Shown in pieces: positions 11,151-22,399 of a stretch of 64,000 nucleotides of DNA. Every line of letters starts with the position of its first letter. Position 1 is the first letter of the stretch. The notes below the pieces were generated by a model that had not been told where the DNA came from, made no database searches, and saw nothing but the letters and a program-made list of their open reading frames with translations. Location of the stretch: positions 1 to 64,000 of the forward strand of contig JABYQR010000162.1 in the NCBI GenBank assembly GCA_022592445.1, written 5' to 3'. The translations under genes were made by a program, and so were the position numbers. This stretch comes from Cytidiella melzeri (lineage: Eukaryota; Basidiomycota; Agaricomycetes; Polyporales; Irpicaceae).

Positions 11151-13690
11151 GATTTCATGAGACACCCTCAAGCCCTGCATTCTTCAAGCAAATAATTTCT
11201 ACAATCAGCAATTAACATTGCACAAGATTAATGACGAGATAGATGAAGCCGCTTGCTACAATTGGTGACTACCTTCATCAATGTATGGCTCCTTTTAACA
11301 ACTGATACGCCAAAAGGCAGGGTTGTGTGCGAAGGAAGAGAGCACAATTAGTAATTTAACTGTACCTAAGACACAAGCGTCAAGCAAGTGAGCTAAGTAC
11401 AGGATCAGCATATGTACATACTGCAAGTGCAAGAGAGAGACAAGCTTACCCCAAGGTGCAAAGGAATAGAGCACAATGGGGGGAAAAGAGAGGAATGAGT
11501 GAACTCTTATTGTACAACAAGAGATGGCTCAATAAGAAAATGATAATCAAGAAAGCTGTGTCCGCGGGAATGAGGCTATGCTAACATGTGATTCATATAG
11601 AATGAAAACAATGAAAAGAACAAGGTCACCTTGTCCGTGAGCGAGAGCTGGAAATATCATACCTTTTCCCGCAACCAAACTTATTATTGTAGTACAGTCA
11701 CTTTATCCCTGATCAAGTTGCCTATCAAAGGTGTCACCAGTAGCAAATGCCTGTAAACCAGTCAATATTCATGACCAGATGGCTTGGCAAGCTCCTTACC
11801 AGAAACAGAGTTTTTTGTTTTTGATAACCAAGTCACAGGTGCAATTCACTATTTCATGCTATATGATTCAAAATTCCTACCAATAACATAATCACCTGTA
11901 ACCCTGCTCCTGCAGTTACCAAATTGTATCCAGATGATCCAACATAGTTCAACACCATTAAGAAGAAGACACATGTCAAACAATGTTGATCCATGCTCTA
12001 CTCCACAAACCTGTCTTAATTCTGTACTCACACCCATTGTTCCACTTCAAACAATACAGCACAGTTCCCCTTCTTTCCTAAATGATTGTGTGCTCCAGTG
12101 AACACAAACCACCAACTTACTATACATAACAGATCAACAAAGCTATTCCCAAGAAAATTACTTGTTCAGGCTATTACCAGTACCAAGTTTACTTACAAAT
12201 CTAGCTTCAAAAGTAATATTTCATTCAATCTTCAGGAATTGTACTTGCCGCTTGCTGGCCTTGCTAACGCTAGTTTAAAGTGCAGCAACAGGTGTGAGTA
12301 CAGAAGTAAAACAAGTTTGTAGACTAGAGGGTAGAGATAAAGGTTATTTGATGCACATCTGCTCCATAATGGTGTTGAACTATGTTACATAATCTATATA
12401 CAATTTAGATGAATTGCAGGAGCAGGATCACAATTAATTATGTTACTGATAGCAAATTGTATAAGTCACTTAGCCTAAAATAGTTACTTGAATTGGTGAC
12501 TTTGTTACCAGAAAGAACCTCAATAAACAATTTTGTTCGTCATGTGGTGATCACTGCATAAAAATAGACATTTATGTTGTCAAAAAAGGCACAGAAAAAG
12601 AGTACATATTTTCTTAAATATACACCTTCTGCAAAGAATTCACATTGTTTGCCTCACAAAAGTGGCCTGTTTTGCTGTACCTTTTCTGCCAAAGTAACCG
12701 TCAGTTTTCTGTTCTTCTAAATGGCACATTTTGTCTCCATTTTGCCTGATGGCATGTATTGAATAATTTGATGAACCTAATGGCCTTTGCATGCCAATGT
12801 CACCATTCATCTCTGTAATCCACAGCAATTCATTTGAACTATGTACCAGATGAAAAACAGAGACAAAATGTGCCGTTTTTCTAGGTCAGAAAATTGGCTG
12901 TTAGTTCAGTGGAGAGAGCACAAAAAACAGAGATTATTCTTTGAAGCAAATATTTTCAAACAGAAAAATGTAAGAAAGTATATACTCTTTTTCATGCCTT
13001 TTCTGATAGGGTAGATGTGGTTTGTTACGCATTGCATGAATATAGACTGTAGTAAGGGCATTTGCTATTGGTGACACCTTTGATAAGCAACTCGATCTGG
13101 GATAAAGTGACTGTACTACAGTTGATAAGTTTGGTTTCAGAAAAAGGAGCCATACATTGATAAAGGTAGATATTGGGCTGTGTTTTGATTGTAACTTCTG
13201 CTTCCAGAGACACTAGTGGTTCTGAAACTTTGTGGAACAATTGAATGTAGTGCTTGCTACTAATGCAACCACATCCTGTTGATGTCTGAACTGCCTCACC
13301 CCCATTGAAACTAGTGTTAGCAGGGCCGGCAAGCGGCAAGTACAATTCCTGAAGACTTATACATTCCTCACAACATCATAGATATGGATAAATTAAGAAG
13401 CAAAGCTTACACAGGTATCTTAAGCATCACAACATGTATACATTGCTACAGAATTGGTCAGATCATGTTTTGCTGTTGCCAACATGTTGCAGTTTACACC
13501 AATCATGTTTCTGTCATATTCAGTATGTCTACCTGTACTTATACCATTGTAGAGCCATAAATCCCTGTTATCACTTACTATACGAGAGGTATAGTGACTA
13601 TTCCCATAGTAAATGATGCCACGCAGTTTGTAATTATATCCACTAACATTAATGACATGTTGAAACCTTGAACAGCTAGGTGCTCCAAGT
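11151..13690. repeat. Non-coding field of inverted duplications
   Basis: No gene was recognised. Two blocks recur in inverted order. 11672-11800 (ACAGTCACTTTATCC, then AAAGGTGTCACCA) matches the reverse of 13030-13140. 12229-12290 (GAATTGTACTTGCCGCTTGC) matches the reverse of about 13300-13352. 11255-11300 (CATCAATGTATGGCTCC) matches the reverse of about 13145-13170. This suggests an inverted duplication of one older unit with later insertions. The last 330 bp before Helitron 2 show nothing recognisable. Confidence 0.6.
12585..13005. repeat. Imperfect foldback element (MITE-like)
   Basis: The two ends match in inverted orientation: AAAGGCACAGAAAAAGAGTA on the left and, reverse-complemented, AAAGGCATGAAAAAGAGTA on the right. 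Inner blocks CGGCACATTTTGTCTC and GGCACATTTTGTCTCC also pair. The total is about 420 bp, AT-rich and without coding sequence. No convincing target-site duplication was seen, so the assignment to a MITE is tentative. Confidence 0.4.
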
Positions 13691-14599
13691 GAAGTTAAAC
13701 GTAACTTGCAGCTTGTAGACCACTTATTGATGGATGAGATATCAATGATTGATTGTTTAAATTTAGACAATATCAGCTGGCAAATGTGTATGGCCTTGGA
13801 AAATGAGAGTGAACCGTTTGGAGGGAAACATGTCATCTTTGCAGGAGACTTTGTGCAGCTTCCCCCAGTATCAACAGGAAAGACCCTCTACTCAAGTATA
13901 GTTCAGTCTATTATCCATACAAAACAGTCCCATGAAGATCAGCAAACTGCTTTAAGTAAAGCGATATGGCATCAGTTTACCACTACCGTCACCTTACACA
14001 GCAACATGATACAAAATTCACAGACAGATGAAGATGCACAATTCTGCACTTTGCTAGGATACAAGTCTTGTACCAAAGAAGACATACTTTTCTGAAAACT
14101 AGAATAGCTGGTATTTCAAAAAGTCGACCAAAGTGGTTAATTACTGTGTTCCATAATATGTAGACTATAACATCTTACAATGCGAGTAGAGATAAACTCA
14201 ATGACAGACGAGCAGAGCAATTCTTGCAAGAGGCCCATGAACATCTGAGTTATTTTTTACTCTGTGGATTGTTATAGCTCCAACAATGATGAGACAAAGC
14301 TTTCTGAAAAGATCTGTAAAACAGAAGCAGATCTATCACCAAATACTGACTGCCTTTGTCCACATAATCAAGTTGTATTTTGATCATTGCCTCCAAGCAA
14401 CAATGGAAACCATCCTGGCAAATTAGGTATTTGTATAGGAATGCCTATTATAAATAAGAAGAACAAAGCAACAGAATGTGTTGTAAATGATGTAGCAGAA
14501 GTTGTTGTAGTTGGATGGAAATCTAAGCCTATAGAGACAAATCACAGTACATTAGATGTGTTGTTTGTAGAAGAAAAGGCAGATTGTGTTATGCTGTAG
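13690..14599 (+). pseudogene. Helitron 2: Pif1-type helicase fragment
   Basis: This is a second, differently broken Helitron helicase. It has the DEISMID motif (about 13731), FGGKHVIFAGDFVQLPPVS (about 13816-13875), the WHQFTTTVTLHSNM block, and after a stop ISKSRPKW and ITSYNASRDKLN (about 14110-14210). The C-terminal helicase block follows: KLGICIGMPIINKKN..TECVVND..VVVGWKSKP (14407-14540). It overlaps the segment kept in Helitron 1, so the two are separate copies. Walker A is absent; upstream sequence to 13430 is not similar to helicase. Confidence 0.85.
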
Positions 14600-15240
14600 A
14601 TGCTTTGTTGTATGGTATGATGTGTATTAATATTTTTATCCTTGTGAACAAGAACTTGCTGAGAAATGTGGTTTGATTGTGAGGCAGAAAGGTTAAGGCA
14701 ATTGTGAACCAGCATGCCCAACAGTATTTCATCGTGTTCCCATTTCTTGTTGAGCCATTCCGTTTACACAAGTCACGGTCATATGCTCTTGATGATCTGT
14801 TTGGCTGTATGTACATGTTGCAACACGTTATTGCATCTCAATAAATTTACGCGTAACTCGTACGTCTTCAAGCCTCACCTCCTGCTCGACCCACGGCTTA
14901 TTCATTGCAAACACGGCACAACTTTATCTGACCTACTCAGTGAACCCCGTGTCGCCAGCTATTAGGCCTCATGGTGGTGATACTGAGTTTGTTGGATGAC
15001 CACCATGAGTGTCACATGTGTGACCTATGTGATCTATGTGACTTTGCATACCTCGAAGCGCTTCCGCAACTTGTTTCGCACTCTCGTCACCTCCAACGAC
15101 TATCTCTGCCCTCGATTTGCATGCGTACACTGATTCTCGGATTCAGGACTCTTCATACCTCCAATTACCAAATCCAGCACCCCGGGGGTCTGCGCCAAGA
15201 TTACTGCCAGCATCTTCGAGCGAGTTGCAGGGGAAGTTTG
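14600..15240. other. No gene recognised
   Basis: This stretch lies between the Helitron 2 helicase and the MFS pseudogene pair. Short open frames show no family motif. A Helitron 3' end (CTRR with a preceding hairpin) was looked for by eye and not found with confidence. Confidence 0.5.
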
Positions 15241-15249
15241 TACTTGAGC

Positions 15250-16330
15250 AGCTAATGTCTGGGTGAGTACTCCCTATATGCACATTGCATGCAATGCGCC
15301 CAGCGGATGAGGAAGAGTGAGGTGTATCGGGTATGTGGGGGATTGGCTGAGGCGAGGAAGAGAGAGAAGCCGGCGGTACCGAGGAGGGCGAAGAGGATGA
15401 TGGTGAGGCCGCGTTTATGTTATTTGTCGGAAAGATACGAGGAGGCAATGGATACTGGAAAACAAACTGTCATGGGAGCAAGAAATGGTACGTACGGACA
15501 AAGGAAGCTGCGAACGGTGGGACGCTCATCAACTGTGCCTCGTTCGACGTATATCCGAGTGACGCAACGATTGAAGGCAAAAAGCTGAGTAGAACGAGCT
15601 GCCGCACTTAATCATACAAAATGGAGACTTACTAGGCCAACCCACGCAACGTCGCCCCGTTGAATAACCCCGCGCCGACGTACAACCATACGTGCGCCAT
15701 CCGCATTGCCTTCCATATATTGTTTCGCGTTACCCGTTCCTCCTGCATTTCCTTGCTTGAGTGGTCTAAAGACGGAAGGAGCTTATCCTCGCAGAGCACG
15801 TCTTCGATGTATGCTTTCTCAATCGGCGTGAGAAACGCAACGTGCGCGGGCGTCCGAGGGAGAATAAAGAACAAAAACAGACCCACGAGGACTGTGGAAA
15901 GGCATTCCTGTACATCAAATCCATATCAAGACCCTGAAATAAGTCAGTCGTGAGACGCGCACGTACGAGAATAAAGATCCGTGGCCAGCTGGGTTTACGG
16001 CCCACACCATTCATGTGAACGATTGCTGAAGCCAACAAGCCGGAGAATGCCCCTGCCAACGTAGTCGAAACGAAAAAGAGCGATATCCTAAGCATATTCG
16101 CTTGCAAGAATGACGCTGCGTACCAGAAACAACAGAAAGAAGATGACGGTGACGACGGGTAGTACCGTGCAATCTATCTTGCTCCATGCAGCCTCCGAGT
16201 CTGTTTGACGTTTGCCAGTGATATCTGTGCAGGGGGGAATGAAAGCGTGTGAAGTGGAGGCTGGTCGTCGACGAAGTGAGTCTGTCTGCAGACGGTCGAC
16301 TAGGAATGATTCTCGGACATGGTGCAGGGG
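15250..16330 (-). pseudogene. MFS transporter, allantoate/nicotinate permease type, copy 1
   Basis: This is a major-facilitator transporter of the fungal Dal5-like anion/cation group, a plasma-membrane importer of small organic anions. Minus-strand blocks in order: SEAAWSKIDCTVLPVVTVIFFLL (the conserved R/K-D segment before TM1), RISLFFVSTTLAGAFSGLLA and GVGRKPSWPRIFIL (TM4-5), FILPRTPAHVAFLTPIEKAYI, MAHVWLYVGAGLFNG, PSIVASLGYTSNEAQLMSVPP (TM7-8) and RGLTIILFALLGTAGFSLF. Introns remain visible, for example GTACGTG...TTTCAG before the loop and GTACGTACC...CAG. TM2-3 are missing, apparently deleted between the TM1 block and RISLFF, and stops occur, so it is a pseudogene. The substrate cannot be told. 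Confidence 0.8.
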
Positions 16331-16649
16331 TGAGCTGTTAGTGGTCCAATGGGCGAGCACACAAAAGACCTGTAGGGCTTATATAACTGTTGGGCGGCGG
16401 CGCGACCATGTGGGCGGCAACGAAAGAAGCTGGAGCAGAAATGGTGAGGAAAGAACAGCGGCGATTCCTGAAAGATCCCATTCGAGAATGCACAGCTTAC
16501 ACAGTAAAAGTCACAGTGTCACAGAATAATGCGAGCACCGAAACGTCGTCTATGCGACCGAGACAGCGTCGGTCGGGGGCGCGTGAGACGGTAAAGCACT
16601 GGGAGGCTCGGTACGGCGACGACATGGACTGCTCAACAAGTGTGTGCGT

Positions 16650-17480
16650 ACGAAGCGCTTGATGAGAGCGAGGCGTATCGGGTGTGGGGCTGAGGCAAGA
16701 AGACAACAAAGCCGGCGGTACTGACGAGGACGAAGAGGAGAATGGTGAGAACGCGTTTACAGTACTTGTTAGAGCAATAAAAGGAGGCAACGGATACTGA
16801 CCAAGATCGACGAACTTTGTCACAGATAGGCTTTCAAGGGAACAGCAATGGTACGTACGGACAAAAAAAACGGCGAGCGGTGGGACAGTCATGAAGTTGG
16901 CCTTGTTGGACATATATCCGAGTGACGCAACGATCGAAAAGCAAAACCTATAAAGAATGAGCTGCCGCAGTGAAATGGAGAAAATGGAGCTAGGCCAAAA
17001 CACTCAACGTCGCCCTGGTGAATAACCCCGCGCCAAAAACACAACCATACGTGCACCATCCACATTGCCTTCCAAAGTTGTTCTCTTCCTTCTGCGTTGC
17101 CTTGCTCGAGTTAGCAAAAGACGGGTGGAGGTCACCTTTGCGTAGGACATTTCCAAACCTCAATGAATGCCTTCTGTGCCGGCGTGAGGAACGCAATGTG
17201 GGCGTGCTTCCAAGGGAGAATACAGAACGAGATGGAACCAAAGAGAACTGGGAGCTTTCTTGCACATCAAGGCCCGCTCGAAAGCAGGCTTGAAGTAGAA
17301 CAACCCGTGAGATGCGCGCGTACGTACGACACTGAAAAGTTCCATGCTCGACAGGTTTGTGGCCTACACCATGCAAATGAGATACATCACACCTGAGTGT
17401 AGTCAGTTCGAAAGGCTTTGCAACGATCAATAAGAAGGCTGACCATTGCAAGTGGCATATAGCTAAGAAAAACCAACAGG
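16650..17480 (-). pseudogene. MFS transporter, copy 2 (tandem duplicate)
   Basis: A second, more decayed copy of the same transporter lies 5' of copy 1 on the minus strand. Matching blocks: HGVGHKP (about 17370), FCILPWKHAHIAFLTPAQKAFIE (about 17160-17230), MWMVHVWL (about 17050) and SIVASLGYMSNKANFMTVPPLAVFFV (about 16850-16950). Frameshifts and stops are frequent and the N-terminal membrane segments are not traceable. The shared order and spacing with copy 1 point to tandem duplication of one ancestral gene. Confidence 0.7.
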
Positions 17481-17669
17481 TTTCGACCTGAGGGATTTGT
17501 AGCCGTATCGAGGTCTTGTCATCCGTGACAAAACTATCGCAGTGTGTCAGCGGAGGTAGTAGGGAAAGCGATTCGACTTGCAATGCTGTTGTGGACGTGG
17601 CCATTGCAGTGGTACATCCAGCAGCGCACCATAGCACATGTATACAATTGTAAGGCTCATCGTGCACAT

Positions 17670-18110
17670 TGTACCCAAAAAGGACGCACCCTCAGGCCAT
17701 CATTTGGATAACTTGAGTCACTGGCAACCGACGGATGAGAGTGAGAGTGAGAGTGAGAGTGAGAGAGCGTGCGCAGGAGCTACTAGCAAACGAAAGGTAA
17801 TACTCTAACCAAACTCTAACAGAGACATCTGTCATGTGAAGAATGTTTCAAAGGCGCGTGTTACCATAATTGCTGCCACTAGCGGCGATTGTAATAGTAA
17901 TACTATTAGTTTGTAATATATAGATCCGCCCTGTACATCGACAGCTACTGTGGTAATCAATACAGTGTCACGGTGTGCGAAGGAATTGATTTATGAGATC
18001 AGTGGATATGCCAGGTATAATCAGTGGTAAGACCTGTGATGCATGCAGTGGTTCTACCAGTGAGAATAGACGGAGTTTCCAATAAAACTCGGTGCTGACA
18101 GGCAAGAGCT
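17670..18110. other. No gene; short GTGAGA microsatellite
   Basis: Contains a (GAGAGT)n-type microsatellite at about 17731-17766. Nothing else was recognised. Confidence 0.6.
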
Positions 18111-18114
18111 TATG

Positions 18115-18164
18115 TCCTCTTTTGAACAAGACGCGCGTTTCTGCGCGTCTTGTTCAAAAGAGGA
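18115..18164. repeat. Perfect 22-bp stem hairpin
   Basis: TCCTCTTTTGAACAAGACGC and its exact reverse complement pair 18115-18136 with 18143-18164, leaving a 6-nt loop. Two G-T pairs and two further pairs can extend the base. It is isolated and not at the end of a recognised gene or element. Confidence 0.9.
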
Positions 18165-18292
18165 TGTAAGTGTGATTACGCGCGCTCCGAAGTCAATGAG
18201 GTGAGCCAACAATGAGGATATACCCGACTTACCGTGCTTAGCTGCTCTTTGCAGCACCCACCCATCTACTAGTCGCCCTCGCCGACATTGCA

Positions 18293-18460
18293 ATGGATCC
18301 AGTTCCGGAAACACAAGGAGTTGAGGAGGAAGTTGAGCAAAACAAGATTGACGGGGATGGTGAGGAGGAAAACAAAGAGTCAGAGGAGGTTGAAGAAACC
18401 GGTGCACCTCGAGATGAGGACGGGGACCTTGCAAACTATGTGATTGGTACAACCGGATAG
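18293..18460 (+). CDS. Small acidic ORF, unrecognised (55 aa)
   Basis: An ATG-started frame of 55 residues (MDPVPETQGVEEEVEQ at the start) is strongly acidic and ends TTG-stop. It follows a possible acceptor (TTTGCAG, about 18248-18254), so it could be the last exon of a larger gene. No family was recognised and it may be chance. Confidence 0.25.
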   Translation: MDPVPETQGVEEEVEQNKIDGDGEEENKESEEVEETGAPRDEDGDLANYVIGTTG

Positions 18461-18890
18461 CCAAAAATAATGTGATAACCTGCAAGAAAAAGATCAGCGG
18501 GGTTCCAAACGGAGTCTGAGCAACTTTTATCCGTATATTGACTGTATATCCACAACGTTGGGTTCATCCAAGAAGATTTTTATGTCTGTGTGTTGCTGAA
18601 GGGCAGGACTATCTGATGATGTAAAATTTGTGTCTATTCATGTACATGTGTTCAATACAAAAAACAAAAACAGATTTTTGATGGGAGATTCAGCTCATCA
18701 CACGCATTTGTAGAGTGAATAACAAAGCAAATGAAACACCATCAAATCATTACACCACACTGTTACAAAATTGATTACCGCATGTATTACCCCATCAAAT
18801 TCCCACAGTTTGGGGGACAAAAAGGTCACATCTGAAAAAGCATCAATGCGCTGGCGCGAGCTGGAACGATTCTTCTTCATTCTCTAGGAA
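18461..18890. other. No gene recognised
   Basis: AT-rich sequence with no supported frame or repeat. Confidence 0.5.
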
Positions 18891-19172
18891 TTGTAACTAC
18901 CACAGGCTGTGTTCTGATCTATACAGAGATTGTTCTTCCTACTAGTTGCCTTATCGTAGTTTCTCATGGACTTTTGCAGCACTACTCATGGACTTTACCC
19001 CTATCAGACGTTCTTTTGTCTCCTGTCTCATGACCCCCTTGCTGTTGAGAATAGCTACATCCATCATGTATAAGCACAGCTACATCCATCATGTTTGAGC
19101 ATAGCCACATCCATCATTCCGGTACTCTGGGTACCCTCATTTCTGTTTCACATTCCTCGATTGATATCATTA
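18891..19172 (-). repeat. Right arm of a long-range inverted repeat (pair 10450-10702)
   Basis: This is the reverse complement of 10450-10702 with few mismatches plus one extra roughly 25-bp CATCCATCATG repeat unit (three instead of two). It is followed by a TATATAAG box (about 19203) and pyrimidine-rich sequence, as in the U3/R part of an LTR. No matching duplication was found to prove an LTR. Confidence 0.75.
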
Positions 19173-19542
19173 TTTGCCTCTATTTGTACACAGCCCCAGC
19201 ATGTATATAAGACCGCTGTAGAGCTGTAAATAGATGAACAGTCCTTTAACCTGAACCACCACCACACTTACAGTTAACTTCGCTAGCATCTCAGGTGAGC
19301 ATCCTCAACATCCCCTAAGTTGCCTGTGGGTCCAGTGCCTGTGAAGGACACTGTTCCACACTTGCAGTATCACTACAAATTTTATTTCATCACGCATACA
19401 CTGCCTTGTTGCCATCTGTCTTGTAGTATATAACCCTTTTACCTTGGCTCTCTACTTCTCCACTGTGCTTTCATCATTGCACCTGGATTAACTTGTCATT
19501 GTGTGTACTAGGTCTCTACAGTCACTCTGCAACAACAGTACC

Positions 19543-19944
19543 ATGCGCTTTGACCTCTCTTGTTTGCTTGCCACTGTCATCACTGGCACAGTCTACACAA
19601 TGAGCATGCCTATTATCCTCCCTATTGGTGAAACACCTCAAGATCCACTTACCTTGCACAACCTCAAGGACAACATGAAACTGCAGAGCAGAGCCTCGAC
19701 GTTTGATATGATAAAAGAGGGTTGGCTGACCTTTGTTCCGGATGATGTTGAACCTGGCACAAGAGTTAAATGGTACTTGAATTGGCTTGAAGAACACCAT
19801 AAAGAAGCAGCGAGGGTTAAGGAAGAGGTTGTACAAGCAGAGGCAGAAGGAAGGCAGGAGGGAAAAAATAAGGAGAAGCCTGCCAATACTAAGAAAGTGC
19901 ATTTTGACATTCCAGAAAGTGACCCACTTGAGCTTCAGGAATAA
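19543..19944 (+). CDS. Hypothetical protein, 133 aa, possible signal peptide
   Basis: The frame starts at an ATG with A at -3 (19543). A possible signal peptide, MRFDLSCLLATVITGTVY, is followed by a proline-rich segment. The C-terminal half is highly charged (EEHHKEAARVKEEVVQAEAE), likely helical, ending LELQE. An in-frame upstream extension lacks ATG. A TATATAAG box lies 340 bp upstream, and the segment 19260-19540 could hold a 5' intron. No family was recognised. It may be a host gene or a TE-borne gene; codon evidence is too thin to decide. Confidence 0.35.
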   Translation: MRFDLSCLLATVITGTVYTMSMPIILPIGETPQDPLTLHNLKDNMKLQSRASTFDMIKEGWLTFVPDDVEPGTRVKWYLNWLEEHHKEAARVKEEVVQAEAEGRQEGKNKEKPANTKKVHFDIPESDPLELQE

Positions 19945-20860
19945 GAAGGAGGTGCAATGACACTTAGGAATATTCAGTTACTAAACAGGGACATGCAGTC
20001 ATTGAGAGATTTTATATAAGAGACTGGAGATGGCACCGTGGTACAGCATCTGGTTCATAACCTGTGCCAGGTCTGCTATATGTACTGTAATATCATCATC
20101 TGTTGGCTACACTGTGCCAGACCCGTTTGATTGACAGGTCATGAGCCCTGAAACAATGTAAATTGCTTCAAATACTCATCTACCTCTCTCATTACCGCTT
20201 TAATGTCTTATTCATTGCCAACCCCTATCTACACAGTACATTCTACCTATCACCATTTCAAGCAGGAACAAACTCCCTAAACTTGAAGACAACATGAATA
20301 CAAACGCTCTATGTCAATAGTGGTGGATAGGATTGTAAAATCATCCTGGATTAGTACCTGTATGATGTTGTGCAACTTACCTGCACTATGTTACAATTCC
20401 TGAAGAATGAAGAATTGTTCCATTGCATGCCAGCACTTTGAGCTGCTGCAACATGTAACACTGTTGTTCAATGCCACAATATTTGATGGGGAATACAAAG
20501 ATTAACACTTTTTCTCTTATCACAAGGAATGCAATTGATGGGAAAGCCCCAATTTTGTTACTAACATTTCAAAACTTGTTATGTGGGCCTTTTCCCGATC
20601 AAAACACAGTTTTTGATTTTTACAGTGAGCACATGAGCACAAATGGGGGTAACATTTACACAATTCAGTAGCCCTGTGTTTTGCGGTCATTTTGGTCCCA
20701 GAAATTTGCAATTTGAAGCAAAGGTTTACCTACCGTAAACAGTGCTCAGACTCAGATTCAGAGTCAGCTGCGCGCCTACCGCAGCTGATGTTGAAGCGCT
20801 GCGATTGCAGTGCTTTGACACAGAGAACCGGTGCCTAGACACAGGGAATATTTACTAGTG
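19945..20860. other. No gene; dispersed repeat copy at 20387-20550
   Basis: The segment 20387-20550 resembles 7602-7770 (shared GAAGAATTGTTCCA). A 66-aa frame at 20471-20671 lies within and beyond this repeat and has no recognised family. The remainder shows nothing. Confidence 0.5.
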
Positions 20861-20861
20861 A

Positions 20862-20925
20862 GGGGAATTGAACCAGCAACCCATGCAAGACTGACAGGCA
20901 TAACAACCCACTGAGCTATGGGAGC
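20862..20925 (-). other. tRNA-like sequence with Pol III A and B boxes
   Basis: On the minus strand GCTCCCATAGCTCAGTGGG gives a 5' acceptor-like half plus an A box, and GGTTCAATTCC (20864-20874) a B box about 40 nt later. The 3' acceptor half is missing and the D stem does not close, so it is not a functional tRNA. It may be a tRNA-derived head of a SINE or a decayed tRNA. Confidence 0.4.
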
Positions 20926-21021
20926 ATCTACAACTAAGAGTGATGACTTTAATCTCATCATGCAAAGTGGGCACAACAACAAGATAAGGTTGCTTCTACT
21001 TCTACTAATGAGAGTTATGGC

Positions 21022-21777
21022 TGACACGGAGACGGGGCTCGACGTGACAAACAGGGACACGATGTGGATGATGAGGAGGAGGTGGTGGCAAGCGTAAAGC
21101 ACAATGCGTTCACCAGCTATCAAACTTATTCAGAAATCTAGCCCAGTAAAGACCAAGTTAGCATTGATATTACTCACTATGTAGTACAAGAGGGGGATTG
21201 CTTACCTAGCCCAGTAAAGACCAAGAGGTCAAGATGGGGGCTAGGAGCGTACATGTAGCTGCTTATATAGACCTCAGGGACCTGCGCACAGACTATGTTA
21301 AGGGAAGGCTTTGCAAGAAGCCGTGTGAACAAAGAACAATAGAACTACCTAAAGGAGAACAATAGCTATTGTCTAGACCTTGCCAAGAACTCTACTGGTG
21401 AGAGAATCTACCTAAAGAAGACCAACTATTGTATTCTATTCCCACACCTGTGAGAACATCCTTCCATAAAGAGAGCAATAGGGAAAGAACAATAAGGAGC
21501 CCATGTGGACGCTATCTATGACGTCAAACCCTAGCTATGGGCTGATCCATGTGCTTGTAGCCATGTGGTCTTACTTAAGCTAAGTCACATGCCAGTGTGA
21601 CGTAGTAGCAAGTAATGTGACCATGTGGAGCGTCTAAGCCACGTGATACAGGCGCTCAATAGATGTGCAAAGGAGTTTATGCAGAGAAGGTTGCAACTGG
21701 GTTGCAGCCCGGAGTTTTACAGATAAAAACAAGAGGTAAATTGCGAAAATTAAGGGCTAGTCGGGCCATCCACGACA
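21022..21777 (+). mobile_element. Solo LTR T1 (family T)
   Basis: The 756-bp LTR begins TGACACGGAGACGGGG and ends GGCCATCCACGACA. It is flanked by the duplication ATGGC (21017-21021 and 21778-21782). A TATATAG box lies near 21264. The related copies T3 and T4 begin TGTCACGG, so the TGA here is a point change. There is no internal region. Confidence 0.93.
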
Positions 21778-21875
21778 ATGGCCAGTAACAGCATTACTTA
21801 TGGAGGTAAATATTACAAACACATTAGTAACAGAAGTTGTAAACTGCAACAAAGTTAATTTTGAAAGTGAGTAAT

Positions 21876-22380
21876 TGTCACAAGCATGCACACTTTTTCC
21901 TTTCTTTTTTTCCTTTTATTTTCCTTATCTTATCTTATCAATGGTACATGGCTACTGCATGTGATCAAGTGCATGTGACAGACTGGTCACATGACCATAG
22001 AAGGTGCTGGAACACTGTAGAACATTGTAGAACATTGCACCATAGCACACCATACATTCCCACGGCAGTGTTAGGAGTACAGACCCGGTACCAGGGGTCC
22101 TTGTCTGAGATGTGTATAAACCCACCCTGTAGCTCCCTAAAAGACCTCAGATTCTACCTCCTGGTCTTTAGGTGACGTTCACCTTGTACTAGTCTCATCA
22201 CTGTGCTAATATATCCTGGTCTTTAGCTCATTGTTAGCTGCTCCCTTGTTGTTGTCTCTCTCTCTCTCTCTCACCATCATCATCTTCCCTGACGTCATCG
22301 TCCACGCGAGTTCACTCGTCGTTCCTCCACCCCCGTCGTCACTTTCTTGCTCTTCATAGAGTTTGGTTGTGTTCCTGACA
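21876..22380 (+). mobile_element. Gypsy-B 5' LTR of copy B1
   Basis: The 505-bp LTR begins TGTCACAAGCATGCAC and ends GTGTTCCTGACA, with a TATAAA box at about 22115-22120. The matching 3' LTR is at 29381-29876. The five bases before it (GTAAT) differ from the five after the 3' LTR (ACTGA), so B1 has no target-site duplication. Confidence 0.9.
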
Positions 22381-22399
22381 TTAGGTAGAATCTCCGTAC

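Noticed and set aside
18054..18485. 143-aa minus-strand frame
   Set aside because: It runs through the perfect hairpin and lies antisense to the acidic frame; no motif.
18891..19937. LTR with duplication GGAAT (18889-18893 and 19938-19942)
   Set aside because: It would include the 134-aa ORF, and a 5-bp match in about 1.5 kb is likely by chance; the left copy does not support these limits.
20862..20925. Functional tRNA gene
   Set aside because: The acceptor stem cannot close and the D stem is missing.
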